Positions 1 through 9,198 of a DNA stretch of 64,000 nucleotides are shown here, piece after piece. The position numbers and the translations under genes are program-made. The DNA comes from Cinnamomum chago (Eukaryota; Streptophyta; Magnoliopsida; Laurales; Lauraceae): contig CP142457.1 of NCBI GenBank assembly GCA_038049695.1, forward strand, positions 21,280,501 through 21,344,500. Reading direction: 5' to 3'. How positions within the stretch are numbered: position 1 is the first letter of the stretch; every line of letters starts with the position of its first letter. Under the pieces are notes generated by a model that had not been told where the DNA came from, did no database searches, and saw nothing but the letters and a program-made list of their open reading frames with translations.

Positions 1-722
1 CTAATTAATTTCATACAACTTGTGTAACTTTGATATCATTAACAAGTTGTTACTTTTAACATGTGATTGCATTACTTCCTCAATCATAAATGTTTTATGA
101 GCTAAAACTTTCAAAAGCCTTAGGCATACATTTATGAGCTTTCATTTTCAAAATGATTGAGGACCACACACACACACTTCATGCACTTTCATCTTTGCAT
201 TCATAGTGTGAGTGTGTATTAGATTTTCACTTCCATATCCGCCTATTTAAGAGGCATTGTAATGAGCTTAATTGAATCTCCATCAAGTGTATTATAGACA
301 CTAAATTAGAGAGATAACCAACCTTGTGGTTGAAGAGGTTATTGCTTAGCCTATAAAAGCATAATGGATAGGTTGATGTTAAGCCTTGAAAAACATCAAT
401 GTAAAGGTTATTGCTTAGCCTTGGAAAGCATATTGTAAAGGTTATTGCTTAGCCTATTGAAAAGCACAAATAGTGGAAATCCGGTGGGGTGTTGGATCAC
501 AAGCCGGTAGTGGATGTAGGCATTGAGGCCGAACCACTATAAATACTTGTGTGATGGTGATTGCTTTGTGGTGATTGTTTTCATTAAGCTTCCGCATTTT
601 GGTTGATAATCATCACTTGTGACTAGTTTGTTTTAAAGAAGTTAAAATTTGTTAAAATTGGTCATAATTGAAGCTCACCCTATTCACCCCCCCTCTAGGG
701 TTCGGATCCCCATGGACTTACA
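1..722 (+). mobile_element. 5' LTR (right part only) of a non-autonomous LTR retrotransposon
   Basis: This segment matches positions 5222-5943 base for base at a constant offset of 5221. I found only two differences (584 T versus 5805 C; 721 C versus 5942 T) and no indels. It is the downstream part of the left LTR, cut by the window edge. It ends in CA and is followed by a primer-binding site. The near-identity of the two LTRs indicates a recent insertion. Orientation is plus, from the LTR - PBS - interior - purine tract - LTR order. Confidence 0.93.
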
Positions 723-724
723 AG

Positions 725-736
725 TGGTATCGGAGA
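725..736 (+). other. Primer-binding site of the LTR element
   Basis: TGGTATCGGAGA starts two bases after the LTR end. It resembles the TGGTATCAGAGC signature of elements primed by initiator-Met tRNA, with one difference in the core. Its position directly after the LTR fixes the element's orientation. Confidence 0.8.
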
Positions 737-889
737 GGGTTACTCCATTTTAGGGCTTAACAACTCGGAGTTGATCCTTGCTAGATTTGAACCCTAGTGT
801 TGTGATTTATTGCATATCTTTGTGATGATTTCCACTATGTTTGAAAATGATTTTTCCCTAGCCTCATTGCACCACTCTTAGTCTTTTTC

Positions 890-3130
890 AAGTTATATCT
901 TTAAGAGTTGGTGAGTCCTCAAGTGTACTCTCAAGGACACCCTTTTCAAGACCTTAAGTGAATCTTCATTGGTACACATTTAAACTAATCTTAAGGCCTT
1001 GATCCCCCTAGACCAACCTATTCTTTAATAGTTAAATCTATTTGTTGGTCATGTTACATTTGCATTTTGTTTCTTTAAAGTCACATCTTTTAAAATGCAA
1101 TGTTTCTTTGTGATCATTTGATTTTGTCTTCATGAACTTTTAAAGTTATATCTCATGGTTTTCAAAATCCTTTGATTGCAATATTTTCATGATGGATTTG
1201 CACTGTGTTCATATAATTATATCTCTTGTTGTGCTTATCTATTCATGATCAATTGATTATGATTACAAATGCTTTCATAGCTAGTTTTTTCATGATCAAT
1301 TGATGTTGGAAAATCATTTGATGTTTGTCATAGTTAGATCCTTTTTGTAAATCAAATGATTTGAATCTATTTAAGTTTTCCATTGTTTTTCAAAGTTATA
1401 TCTCTTGGTATGGAAACTTTGTGAGTGTCTATTGTTTTACAATTTGAGATTTTACAATAGTACACTTCTTGTTTTTCAAATTCACTTGCTCTTAATTCTA
1501 AATGATTCTTTATTGGAATTTCATATATTGAAGTGATTTGAGAAACTTTGGAAAATGTTCTATGCTTTATTGGTTGTATTTCTAGAAGCATTTTCCTTGA
1601 ATTTATTTCCTTGTGCTTAATTATGATTTTATCATTTGAAAGGAAATAATTTTTACAAACAATTTGCAACTTTGCTCATTTAGTGACATTCTTTATGCAA
1701 ATTGATTTTGATGTCTTACATTGCTTGGTTGGATATGGTTTCATTGATTTGCATGTGTTGTGCCTAACTTGGTATATATAGTTTCTTTAATGCAAATTAA
1801 TGATTGTTTATGTGCTTTATAGTAAAATCTTGTATTTGAGCTTTTTAAGTACATATGTGATTTTATGTGCTAAGTTCATATGGTGTAAACCTCATATCCT
1901 TTGTCCATTGCATTGTAAGCTTAGTACATTTGCTAAGAGTAGAGATGTTGCATGATAGATTGATACTTTTAACTTCATACCTTCTTGTGCTTAAATAGTT
2001 ATATTCTTTTTGATGATTGGTATGAGTTAGATCTTGAGTGTTGATTGATCCTCTCTATGCAAATGTCAAATCGTTCTATGTATGGTTGTGGTATTTATTA
2101 TATTTGTTGAAACCATACTAGAACTCAAATCCATCATCTATGCCTTATAGTCATTTCTATTTGGATGGTTATGATGTTGATTCATGTACTTTCTCTAAGT
2201 GATGTCATTCTTATACATGTTTCAACTTCATATTAGTGTTCTTAATCATATGAAACTCTTTGAAACCCATTTCTCATATTTCTATATGTTTGATGGATAT
2301 CTTAGATGTTGAATTCATATGATTTTGACACTTTGGAAATTGCATGCATTTCTAAGTTATATCCTTTTGCATTGCAATTTACCTTGTTCATCACTATGCT
2401 CATTAGTCATATCTTTAAAAGTGATGAATATTCATTTATGATGCTTGATGGAATTTTGTGTTTGTCACATCCTTGCTCTTTATCATGTTGTCAAATTCAA
2501 TTGGTTTCAATTGGTAAAATTTTCGATTGATTTGATTTCTTGTGAATGTGATAGACCATGTGTGCATTGGATTGAACTTGATAAGTAATATAATTGTTCC
2601 ATGTCACACACCATTAGCATCATAATGTCCATGTTGCCACCTCTTTTGCTCATATAGGTATATCTCATGACCACCATGTTTATGTGTTCATAATATTGGT
2701 TGGTTATTAGTTGAGGTTGGCTTCATGTTTGAATTTCATTTTACTCATCTTGCACTTTAATAGTCATATTTATTGATTGAATGAAATGAGTTCAAAACCT
2801 TCATAGCATATGCTTTCCATAGTTAAATTTTTTTTATGCTATGATTAATAAACCCCATATCATGGATAGCTCTAATTTGGATTTTTCCTAATAGGTATAT
2901 TTTTAAATCCATTTTAGAGTGATTGTGTTTAATAGACTTATCTTTAAATCTCAATTGGTATTCTTTGTTTTTCCAATTGGTATCCATGATTGCTTTTCTC
3001 TTTTGACCTTGCTTTCTTTTGGCAATTTGATCATATGAGCTTTATAGTTAAATGAATCAAATCCTTTCCTTGAAGTTGACCCTCATTTGGTTAAACCATC
3101 TTCTTCTTACACCTAATAGTTAAATATTTG
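890..3130 (+). repeat. Dispersed short motif AGTTATATCTTT-like in the LARD interior
   Basis: Variants of A-G-T-(T/C)-A-(T/A)-ATCT recur on the plus strand, for example near 893, 1143, 1211, 1332, 1393, 1997, 2027, 2353, 2404, 2654, 2760 and 3047. By eye there are about twenty copies, tens to hundreds of bases apart, in otherwise AT-rich unique sequence. A further copy occurs in the LTR near 5092. It may be the relic of old tandem repeats or a functional RNA/DNA motif; I cannot decide. Confidence 0.5.
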
Positions 3131-3359
3131 TCAAAAGATTGACAAAAGAAGAGAATGGATTGAGGGGGAGTGTAAACCTTCATAGGAAGAATTAGTTTTG
3201 ATCAAATTGACCCTTGGATTGCCTTTGAACCCTTAGAGATAACTTCCATGCATGATAGCCTGTTATGTAATTCACTTTCGATTTCTTTTGTTAACAGGTG
3301 CTACTAAAAGGTATTTTTCCTTATTTCATGTGTGTAGGTACCTTTGCAATTTAATGGCA

Positions 3360-3500
3360 AAGGGGGAGAAAGTATTCAAGTTCTCAAAAGGGTGAAGAGA
3401 ATGTCCAAGCTTCCTAAGGAGAGTTGTGTATGATCTTCTACAAGGGGAGAGAATGCATACCTTGCCAAAGGGAGAGAGAGGCATGGTCAAAGGGGGAGAG
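3360..3500 (+). repeat. Cluster of purine tracts resembling polypurine primers
   Basis: AAAGGGGGAGAAAG, AAGGGGAGAGAATG, AAAGGGAGAGAGAG and AAAGGGGGAGAGCG occur near 3360, 3442, 3466 and 3488. Another lies near 3654, and the functional tract is at 3713. They look like repeated copies of the plus-strand primer. Confidence 0.6.
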
Positions 3501-3712
3501 CGAATAGAAGAAAGAAAGCTTGGAAGCTAAAGAAGATGCTTGGCTAAAGAAAGAAAGATTGAAGAATGATCAAGCTCCAAGCATCATGAAGAATGAAGAA
3601 AAGAGCCCAAGCTAAGAGAAGCATCCAAGAAGATTTCAAAACTTGTCCAGCTGAGGGGGAGCTGAAGACTTGGTGTGTTAAATCAGTGGTGAGTGTGTTG
3701 CCATCAAATTGC

Positions 3713-3724
3713 AAAGGGGGAGAT
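3713..3724 (+). other. Polypurine tract of the LTR element
   Basis: AAAGGGGGAGAT lies immediately before the LTR start TGTTAGG at 3725. This is the expected position of the plus-strand primer. Confidence 0.85.
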
Positions 3725-4097
3725 TGTTAGGAATTTTATAGATTGCAATTTGATGGATGCATAATCATTCAAGCATCATTTGATTCACACACTTGCATTG
3801 TTTTAAATAAACTTGAAATCTTGTTTTATTCATGCATTGTTTTTAAGAGTTGTAAAAGTATCAATTTATGCATGATTTGTTTTCAATCTTGGATGCATTT
3901 GTTTTAGAAAAGAGTTTTATCAAATCAAGCTAGCCTATGAGTTTTAAATCTTTCAAAATGTTTTAGGCTTTTTATGGTTCATGTTTTAAAACCCTTAGAA
4001 TGATTTAAAACATGTTTTTAAGCTTGATTTAGTGGCCCAAAAAGTTCCACAAAGAAAACCTTCAATTGTGCAAAATTGGAATTTTTGGGATCCCGGC

Positions 4098-4240
4098 AGT
4101 GTCGCCGGTCGACCGGCGCAGAGGTCCCGGTCGACCGGGAACACTGCAGCAGAAAGGGGCCTGGGCTGTCCAACGGTCAGAAATGTGACCGTTGTGTGAT
4201 CCCGGTCGATCGAGACCTGTTTGCAGGTCGACCGAGGACT
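4098..4240 (+). repeat. Palindrome array in LTR U3 (GGTCGACC core)
   Basis: Four copies of a self-complementary core, GCCGGTCGACCGGC, CCCGGTCGACCGGG, CCCGGTCGATCGAG and CAGGTCGACCGAG, lie within about 140 bp. Between them is a perfect 9-bp inverted repeat, CAACGGTCA at 4171-4179 and TGACCGTTG at 4186-4194, with a 6-base loop. The block is GC-rich in an otherwise AT-rich LTR. It ends about 25 bp before a TATA box, so it may act as a protein-binding or hairpin-forming promoter element. Confidence 0.75.
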
Positions 4241-4260
4241 AGCCGTTGGGCACCTTTTGC

Positions 4261-4268
4261 TATAAATA
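4261..4268 (+). promoter_or_regulatory. TATA box of the LTR
   Basis: TATAAATA follows the palindrome array and is a good match to the plant TATA consensus. Transcription would start near 4290-4300, dividing the LTR into U3 (3725 to about 4290) and R-U5. Confidence 0.6.
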
Positions 4269-4427
4269 TGAGTTCTTTCCTTTGCCAAAAGTTGGGAATT
4301 TTAAGCCCCTCCTTGAGAGGTTTTGAGGCATATTCAAGGGAAAAGAACCAAGGGATGAAGGGGAGCATTAGGAAAGCTAAAGCTTGGATTAATGAAGTTT
4401 AATCTCCAAGTAGGCTTTACTTTCCTT

Positions 4428-5039
4428 AATCATATGTTTTCATGCTTTGTTTTATTTTTGGTAAATCATTTCTAGCATGTTAAACTATGTTTGTGTTGTG
4501 TCCTTAACATGTTTTATGTTTTGAGTTGTTTTATTGTTTTGGATACAACACCATATGATTCAATCCAAGTAGTACTTAATCTTGGTAAATCTAAGTAGAT
4601 CATGTTAATGAAAGAACCTTTGAAATTATATGTAACATGATTCCTATACTTGGTTGAATCTTTGGTTGTTGTTTTCCATCATAAGAAAATCACTTTCAAA
4701 ACTATCTTATGTTTTGGACTCAACTTCTTTACAAATCATATGTTTTCATGTTTTGTTTTATCATTGGTAAATCTTTAGTAACATGTTAATATATGATGTG
4801 TTGTATCCTTAGCATGTTTTATAATTTGAATAGATCTATTGTTTTGGATGCATCACCATTTGATTCAACCCAAGTAGTACTTTATCCTTGGTAAATCTAA
4901 GTAGATCATGTTAATGGAAACATCTTTGAAATTAGATGTAACATGATCCATATACTTGGTTGAATCTTTGGGTGTTGTTTTTCATCATAAGAAAATCTCT
5001 TTTAAATGTATCTTATGTTTTAGATTCAACATCTTTACA
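4428..5039 (+). repeat. 306-bp tandem duplication within the LTR
   Basis: Unit 4428-4733 is followed by unit 4734-5039. A third partial start (AATCATATG) follows at 5040. Both units contain ATCATATGTTTTCATG, GTAAATCTAAGTAGATCATG and CATCATAAGAAAATC words in the same order, with scattered mismatches. The spacing of the shared AATCATATG start is exactly 306 both times. Confidence 0.85.
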
Positions 5040-5943
5040 AATCATATGTGTATTATTGTTTTAAAGTTTCACAACTTGCCTTACTTTGATAGGTATATCT
5101 CTTTCAAGTTGTATTTATAATTACATATGATTTGTCCCCTCTTTTCAATCAAATCTATTTTTATGTTTTATGAGCTACATTGTTGATTTGATTGACATCC
5201 CTATGCATCACATGTTTAGAGCTAATTAATTTCATACAACTTGTGTAACTTTGATATCATTAACAAGTTGTTACTTTTAACATGTGATTGCATTACTTCC
5301 TCAATCATAAATGTTTTATGAGCTAAAACTTTCAAAAGCCTTAGGCATACATTTATGAGCTTTCATTTTCAAAATGATTGAGGACCACACACACACACTT
5401 CATGCACTTTCATCTTTGCATTCATAGTGTGAGTGTGTATTAGATTTTCACTTCCATATCCGCCTATTTAAGAGGCATTGTAATGAGCTTAATTGAATCT
5501 CCATCAAGTGTATTATAGACACTAAATTAGAGAGATAACCAACCTTGTGGTTGAAGAGGTTATTGCTTAGCCTATAAAAGCATAATGGATAGGTTGATGT
5601 TAAGCCTTGAAAAACATCAATGTAAAGGTTATTGCTTAGCCTTGGAAAGCATATTGTAAAGGTTATTGCTTAGCCTATTGAAAAGCACAAATAGTGGAAA
5701 TCCGGTGGGGTGTTGGATCACAAGCCGGTAGTGGATGTAGGCATTGAGGCCGAACCACTATAAATACTTGTGTGATGGTGATTGCTTTGTGGTGATTGTT
5801 TTCACTAAGCTTCCGCATTTTGGTTGATAATCATCACTTGTGACTAGTTTGTTTTAAAGAAGTTAAAATTTGTTAAAATTGGTCATAATTGAAGCTCACC
5901 CTATTCACCCCCCCTCTAGGGTTCGGATCCCCATGGACTTATA

Positions 5944-7069
5944 GCTAGCAGGGCGCTTATGTGTGCGCTTGTTCTGCTTCTCTTGAAGCATAAGCTGGTA
6001 CTTGTTCTCATTAAAAGTGATGGTTAATAAAGCTGCCATTGTTAGTTTTCGGAAAACTTCTTAAACAAGACCACGTCCATTAGTAATCACAAGAATACAA
6101 TGATCATAAATGGGAAAGAACTATGGTTTTGTCTTTTCAAATCGCTCAAGGGAACATGGCCCAATCCAAGCGAGGTGAAAAAGGCAAGAAAGCCATAGAA
6201 GATACAATTGTTCTGAACGCAAGTACGGGAGGCTCAGAGCGAGCATTCCAGTGACTGCTAGAAGTAATTGTAGACATTAATTCAAATTACCGAGAAGCGA
6301 GGCTCACTCGAGGTAAGATGATATAAGGTTGGAGATACAAATGTGTCGGTCGCGAATACAGTAGACCCGGTAGGGCGTACTAGCACCGCTAGGCGCAAAT
6401 GTTGCAAATCGCATCCTTGGAATAGACACGAGATGGAATTTTTTGAAAGGTCAAAATCGGATTCATAAAAGAGAGCAGATGGTGTTCCAATCCGAATAAG
6501 GGCTCAAACATTTCTGTGAGCGCTAAATCCGAAAAGGAGGGGACCAAACTTTCTCAAATTTGATTCCAAAAAAGAAAAAAAATTGAAGGAGTTTTTTTTT
6601 TTTTTTGAAGAGTTTTTTATTTTTTTTTTAAATCCCTATCGGACTCATCAAAGAGAAAAGATGGCCCATTCCCCGATAAAAACAATAGCTGCGAACATTT
6701 CTGTGAGCTATCAAGTTCAAAGAGGAGAGGATCAAAGTTTCTCAAAATTGAATCCAAAAAAAGAAATCAGAATTTTTTTGAAATTTTTTGGAAATGAGAA
6801 AGAATGGAAATAAGTTCAAAGGTAGAAATTTTCCAAAAATCCCATCTCATTTTGTTTGGATGCAAGATCCAACATAGGCCACCAACTGGAAAGGACCCTA
6901 AGAATTCAAGCATCGCGTTCTCTAATGAACTGGTCCCACAGGGTGTGCCAGCTTGATGGACCCGGATTTTCCTTCCTTTCCTCTTCCACCCATCCCTGAG
7001 GTCACCGAGAGGATCCGAATGGAGGGAAGAAAGGGGGGAGAAAGGTGGGCCTCTTTATTTTTTGTATGG
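5944..7069. other. Unassigned region between two LTR elements
   Basis: No gene or known element is recognised. The segment is richer in GC than the LTR before it. The only reading frame I looked at twice is a 32-codon ATG frame at 6155-6253 with no recognisable similarity. It contains a diverged direct duplication (next entry) and thymine-rich tracts near 6593-6630. It is probably the flank of an older repeat into which both neighbours inserted. Confidence 0.5.
6440..6775 (+). repeat. Diverged direct duplication, about 180-190 bp apart
   Basis: The word AACATTTCTGTGAGC occurs near 6508 and again near 6697. Both are followed by an AAAGGAGGGGACCAAA-like stretch, then CTTTCTCAAA and TTGATTCCAAAAAA-like sequence, and preceded by ATCGGA-TCAT-AAAGAGA words. 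The two copies keep the same order with many mismatches. Confidence 0.7.
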
Positions 7070-7074
7070 GTATG
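7070..7074. repeat. Candidate left target-site duplication GTATG of the gypsy element
   Basis: GTATG here matches GTATG at 13131-13135, which directly follows the terminal CA of the right LTR. Ten non-matching bases, TGATGTGAGA, separate this site from the start of the repeated element sequence at 7085. GTATG also occurs at 7064-7068, so the call is not certain. Confidence 0.5.
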
Positions 7075-7084
7075 TGATGTGAGA

Positions 7085-8170
7085 AAGCTGAATTCGCCTA
7101 CAATCGTTCTGTTAATCGTAGCACGGGTTTTAGTCCTTTTTTATCAACTGCGGCTACAACCCGAGATCCCCGCTTGATTTAGCTCCAGTTCCTGACCTCC
7201 AGCGTACTCCTAAAAAGGCTGAAGATTTAATTACTGCGATTCAAGGCGTGCACAAAACCACGCAACAGCATCTATTGGAAGCCACTGCCAAGTACAAACA
7301 TTCTGCTGATCAGAAACGCCGCCTTGTAGAATTTGAGGTTGGAGATTTCGTTTGGGCCATTTTGACAAAAGATCGGTTTTCTGTAGGGGAGTATAATAAA
7401 CTGGCAGCAAGAAAAATTGGTCCGTTGGAGATCATAGCAAAGATTAATTCCAATGCTTACAGATTAAAGCTCCCAAGTCATATCCGCACTTCCGATGTTT
7501 TCAATGTCAAACACCTTGTGCCATATCATGGTGACAGTTCAGAGGATGAGCCCGTGAATTCGAGGGCGAATTCTCTCCCACCTGGCAGGAATGATGTAGT
7601 CCAGACCAAAGCAGAGGAATACATGGATGCAGTGGATCGAAGTAAGGCCCACCGTGCAGGGCCCAAACGATACTAGGCCCAAATTTGGGTTTTGGAGTCA
7701 GAATCGCGAAAGGAGCCCCATTCTGGAACGGAAACGGCAAAATCTTCAAGATCCATTCCTTCGCAAGGGACTCCTCATTTTTAGGCCAAATTCCATCGTT
7801 TAGGCCTCAAAAAGGCATTTTTCACTATTTCTAGCAATTTCTCCATATTTTTGAATAAGTCCAATTCATTATTAGCAGTTTCTATGATTAGGTAGGATTT
7901 TCTTGCTATTTATTATGTGTAATAAATCTCGTGATTTGTGAGATTTAGAAACAACTTCCTATATATTTGATTATAATCCAGGAATGGAGATTGGCTTAAT
8001 AATATTGAAAGTTTATTTTAGAGAATTCTTCTCTTTCCCTATTGTCTTGGAATTCATTGGAATCAACAAAACAGTAGAACCCATTGTTCCTGGTATTATT
8101 CTTGAGAATAATCAACAGGTCTAGTGGGAGATCGGCATCCAGAAATCATCCACCACCGCTTGCTGCATCA
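7085..8170 (+). mobile_element. Extended left repeat of the gypsy element (pol tail plus LTR)
   Basis: This segment matches 12043-13130 almost exactly; I noticed about seven differences including two single-base indels. It carries the last 590 bases of the integrase coding region (recognisable as 7248-7676) as well as the LTR. A normal 5' LTR would not include pol sequence. It ends ...GCTGCATCA and is followed by the primer-binding site of a complete element. The missing base near 7130, relative to the right copy, puts the start of the pol remnant out of frame. Confidence 0.88.
7248..7676 (+). pseudogene. Integrase C-terminal fragment in the left repeat
   Basis: A 142-codon frame copies the end of the gypsy integrase seen at 12208-12635, differing at about one residue (R for G in LPPGxNDV). 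It includes the FEVGDFVWA strand, the IGPLEII segment (GPY/F-like) and the NVKHLVPYHGD end. It lacks the zinc-binding and catalytic domains and cannot be functional. It exists here because the left repeat extends into pol. Confidence 0.9.
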
Positions 8171-8172
8171 GT

Positions 8173-8184
8173 TGGTATCAGAGC
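8173..8184 (+). other. Primer-binding site of the gypsy element
   Basis: TGGTATCAGAGC starts two bases after the LTR end (CATCA at 8170). This is the standard initiator-Met tRNA-type site of plant LTR elements. Confidence 0.9.
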
Positions 8185-8207
8185 CTCAGGTTTCGTTCCT
8201 GCAAATC

Positions 8208-9198
8208 ATGCCACCTAGACGTGTTGCTGGTGGTCGAAACGCACACATCAACGACGTGTTCGTGCGTGATGACGTAGCCCGCTTAACATGACAGATCGAG
8301 GAGTTGACTGCCCAGGTCGCTGCACTAACGGCTAGGGACGATCAACGGAGGGATCGATCTCCATCTCTGCACTCTGTGGAAGAGGAGGAAGCTGGGGACG
8401 AATTCCACAACCCCTTTGCAAATCATGTCCAAGGAGGAAGGAGACCCATGATGGGGAACCCTAGGGATAACCGTGAATCACGATCACGGTGGGACGCTGG
8501 ATTAAAGATTGACATACCAGAGTTTCAGGGGAGCGTATAACCGGAAGAATTTATGGATTGGATCTATGCCGTGGAGGAGGTCCTAGATTTCAAAGAGGTC
8601 CCCGAAGATAAACGGGTTCCCTTAGTAGCAACCCGATTTCGGGGAAGAGCTGCTGCGTGGTGGCAACAATCTAAGTTGATGCGTGCTCGACAAGGAAAAC
8701 GGAAGATTGATTCGTTGGAAAAACTGAAGAAGCATCTGCGTGCAGCATTCCTACCCCACAACTATACAAGGATGTTGTACCAACAATTACAGAACTTACG
8801 GCAGAACAGCAAGACGATTGATAATATACCACAGAATTTTACCAGTTGGTCGCTCGTAATGATCTTGCTGAGACGGAAGAACAACTGGTATCCCGGTATA
8901 TTGGAGGAGTGCGACCTCAGTTTCAAGATACACTTAACCTATTCGACCCATTGAATGTTTCAGAAGCACACCAGAGGGCCATACAGTTGGAGAAACAGTT
9001 CAGTCGTAAGACTGGCAATTCCACGTGGGTTAGTGGTGGAGGCAGTAATCAGAACCCAGCTATCCCGCCAGGACTTTCAACCAACCGGGTGGTGCTGGAA
9101 AACCACAAGTAGGGGGGCTGCCCAATAGAACTCCTGCCACGGGTGGTGGACCACGCTGTTTTAAGTGTGGAGAACCTGGGCATCGGATGGCAGACTGT
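8208..9198 (+). pseudogene. Disrupted gag of the gypsy (chromovirus-like) element
   Basis: The reading frame starts at ATG 8208, close to the PBS. It runs into an in-frame TGA at 8289-8291 and a TAA at 8538-8540, both followed by continuing gag similarity. The capsid-like part has the WWQQSKL and FLPHNYTR motifs typical of plant gypsy gag. A one-base loss near 8823 moves the frame to +2 (residues beginning VARNDLAETEEQLVSRY), and another shift near 9060 moves it again. The protein ends in a zinc knuckle, CFKCGEPGHRMADC at 9157-9198, matching CX2CX4HX4C. With two stops and two shifts no intact capsid protein could be made. The lesions look like recent single-base events because the surrounding protein sequence is well preserved. 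Confidence 0.9.

Larger units (their letters stand above)
737..3712 (+). mobile_element. Coding-free interior of a LARD-like LTR element
   Basis: About 3.0 kb between the PBS and the last polypurine tract shows no gag or pol similarity in any frame; the few short open frames are not recognisable. The element therefore looks like a large retrotransposon derivative that depends on another element's enzymes. The purine tract GGGGGAGATTG followed by TGTTAGG, and the LTR end rich in CACCCCCCCTCTAGG, resemble plant copia (SIRE/Tork-like) elements, so a copia partner is likely but unproven. The interior has two odd features: a scattered AGTTATATCT-like word and several purine tracts near its 3' end. 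Confidence 0.75.
3725..5943 (+). mobile_element. 3' LTR (2.2 kb) of the non-autonomous LTR element
   Basis: The LTR starts TGTTAGGAATT after the purine tract and ends ...CTTATA, where the other copy ends CTTACA. It is 2219 bp long. The final 722 bp match the left copy at about 99.7 percent identity. It contains a palindrome cluster, a TATA box, a 306-bp tandem duplication, and near the end three copies of a GGTTATTGCTTAGCCT word (5550-5680). The target duplication cannot be checked because the left flank is outside the window; the five bases after the LTR are GCTAG. Confidence 0.92.

Noticed and set aside
3995-4402. Overlapping open frames on both strands in the LTR (about 100 codons each)
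   Set aside because: They arise from the GC-rich palindrome array, show no family similarity, and lie across an LTR promoter.
6155-6253. 32-codon ATG frame (MAQSKRGEKGKK...)
   Set aside because: Short, no similarity recognised, ends in a stop within noncoding flank; not enough to call a gene.
8281-8291. In-frame TGA near the gag start as a possible recoding stop
   Set aside because: The same gag has a second stop and two frame shifts elsewhere, so simple decay is more likely than programmed readthrough.
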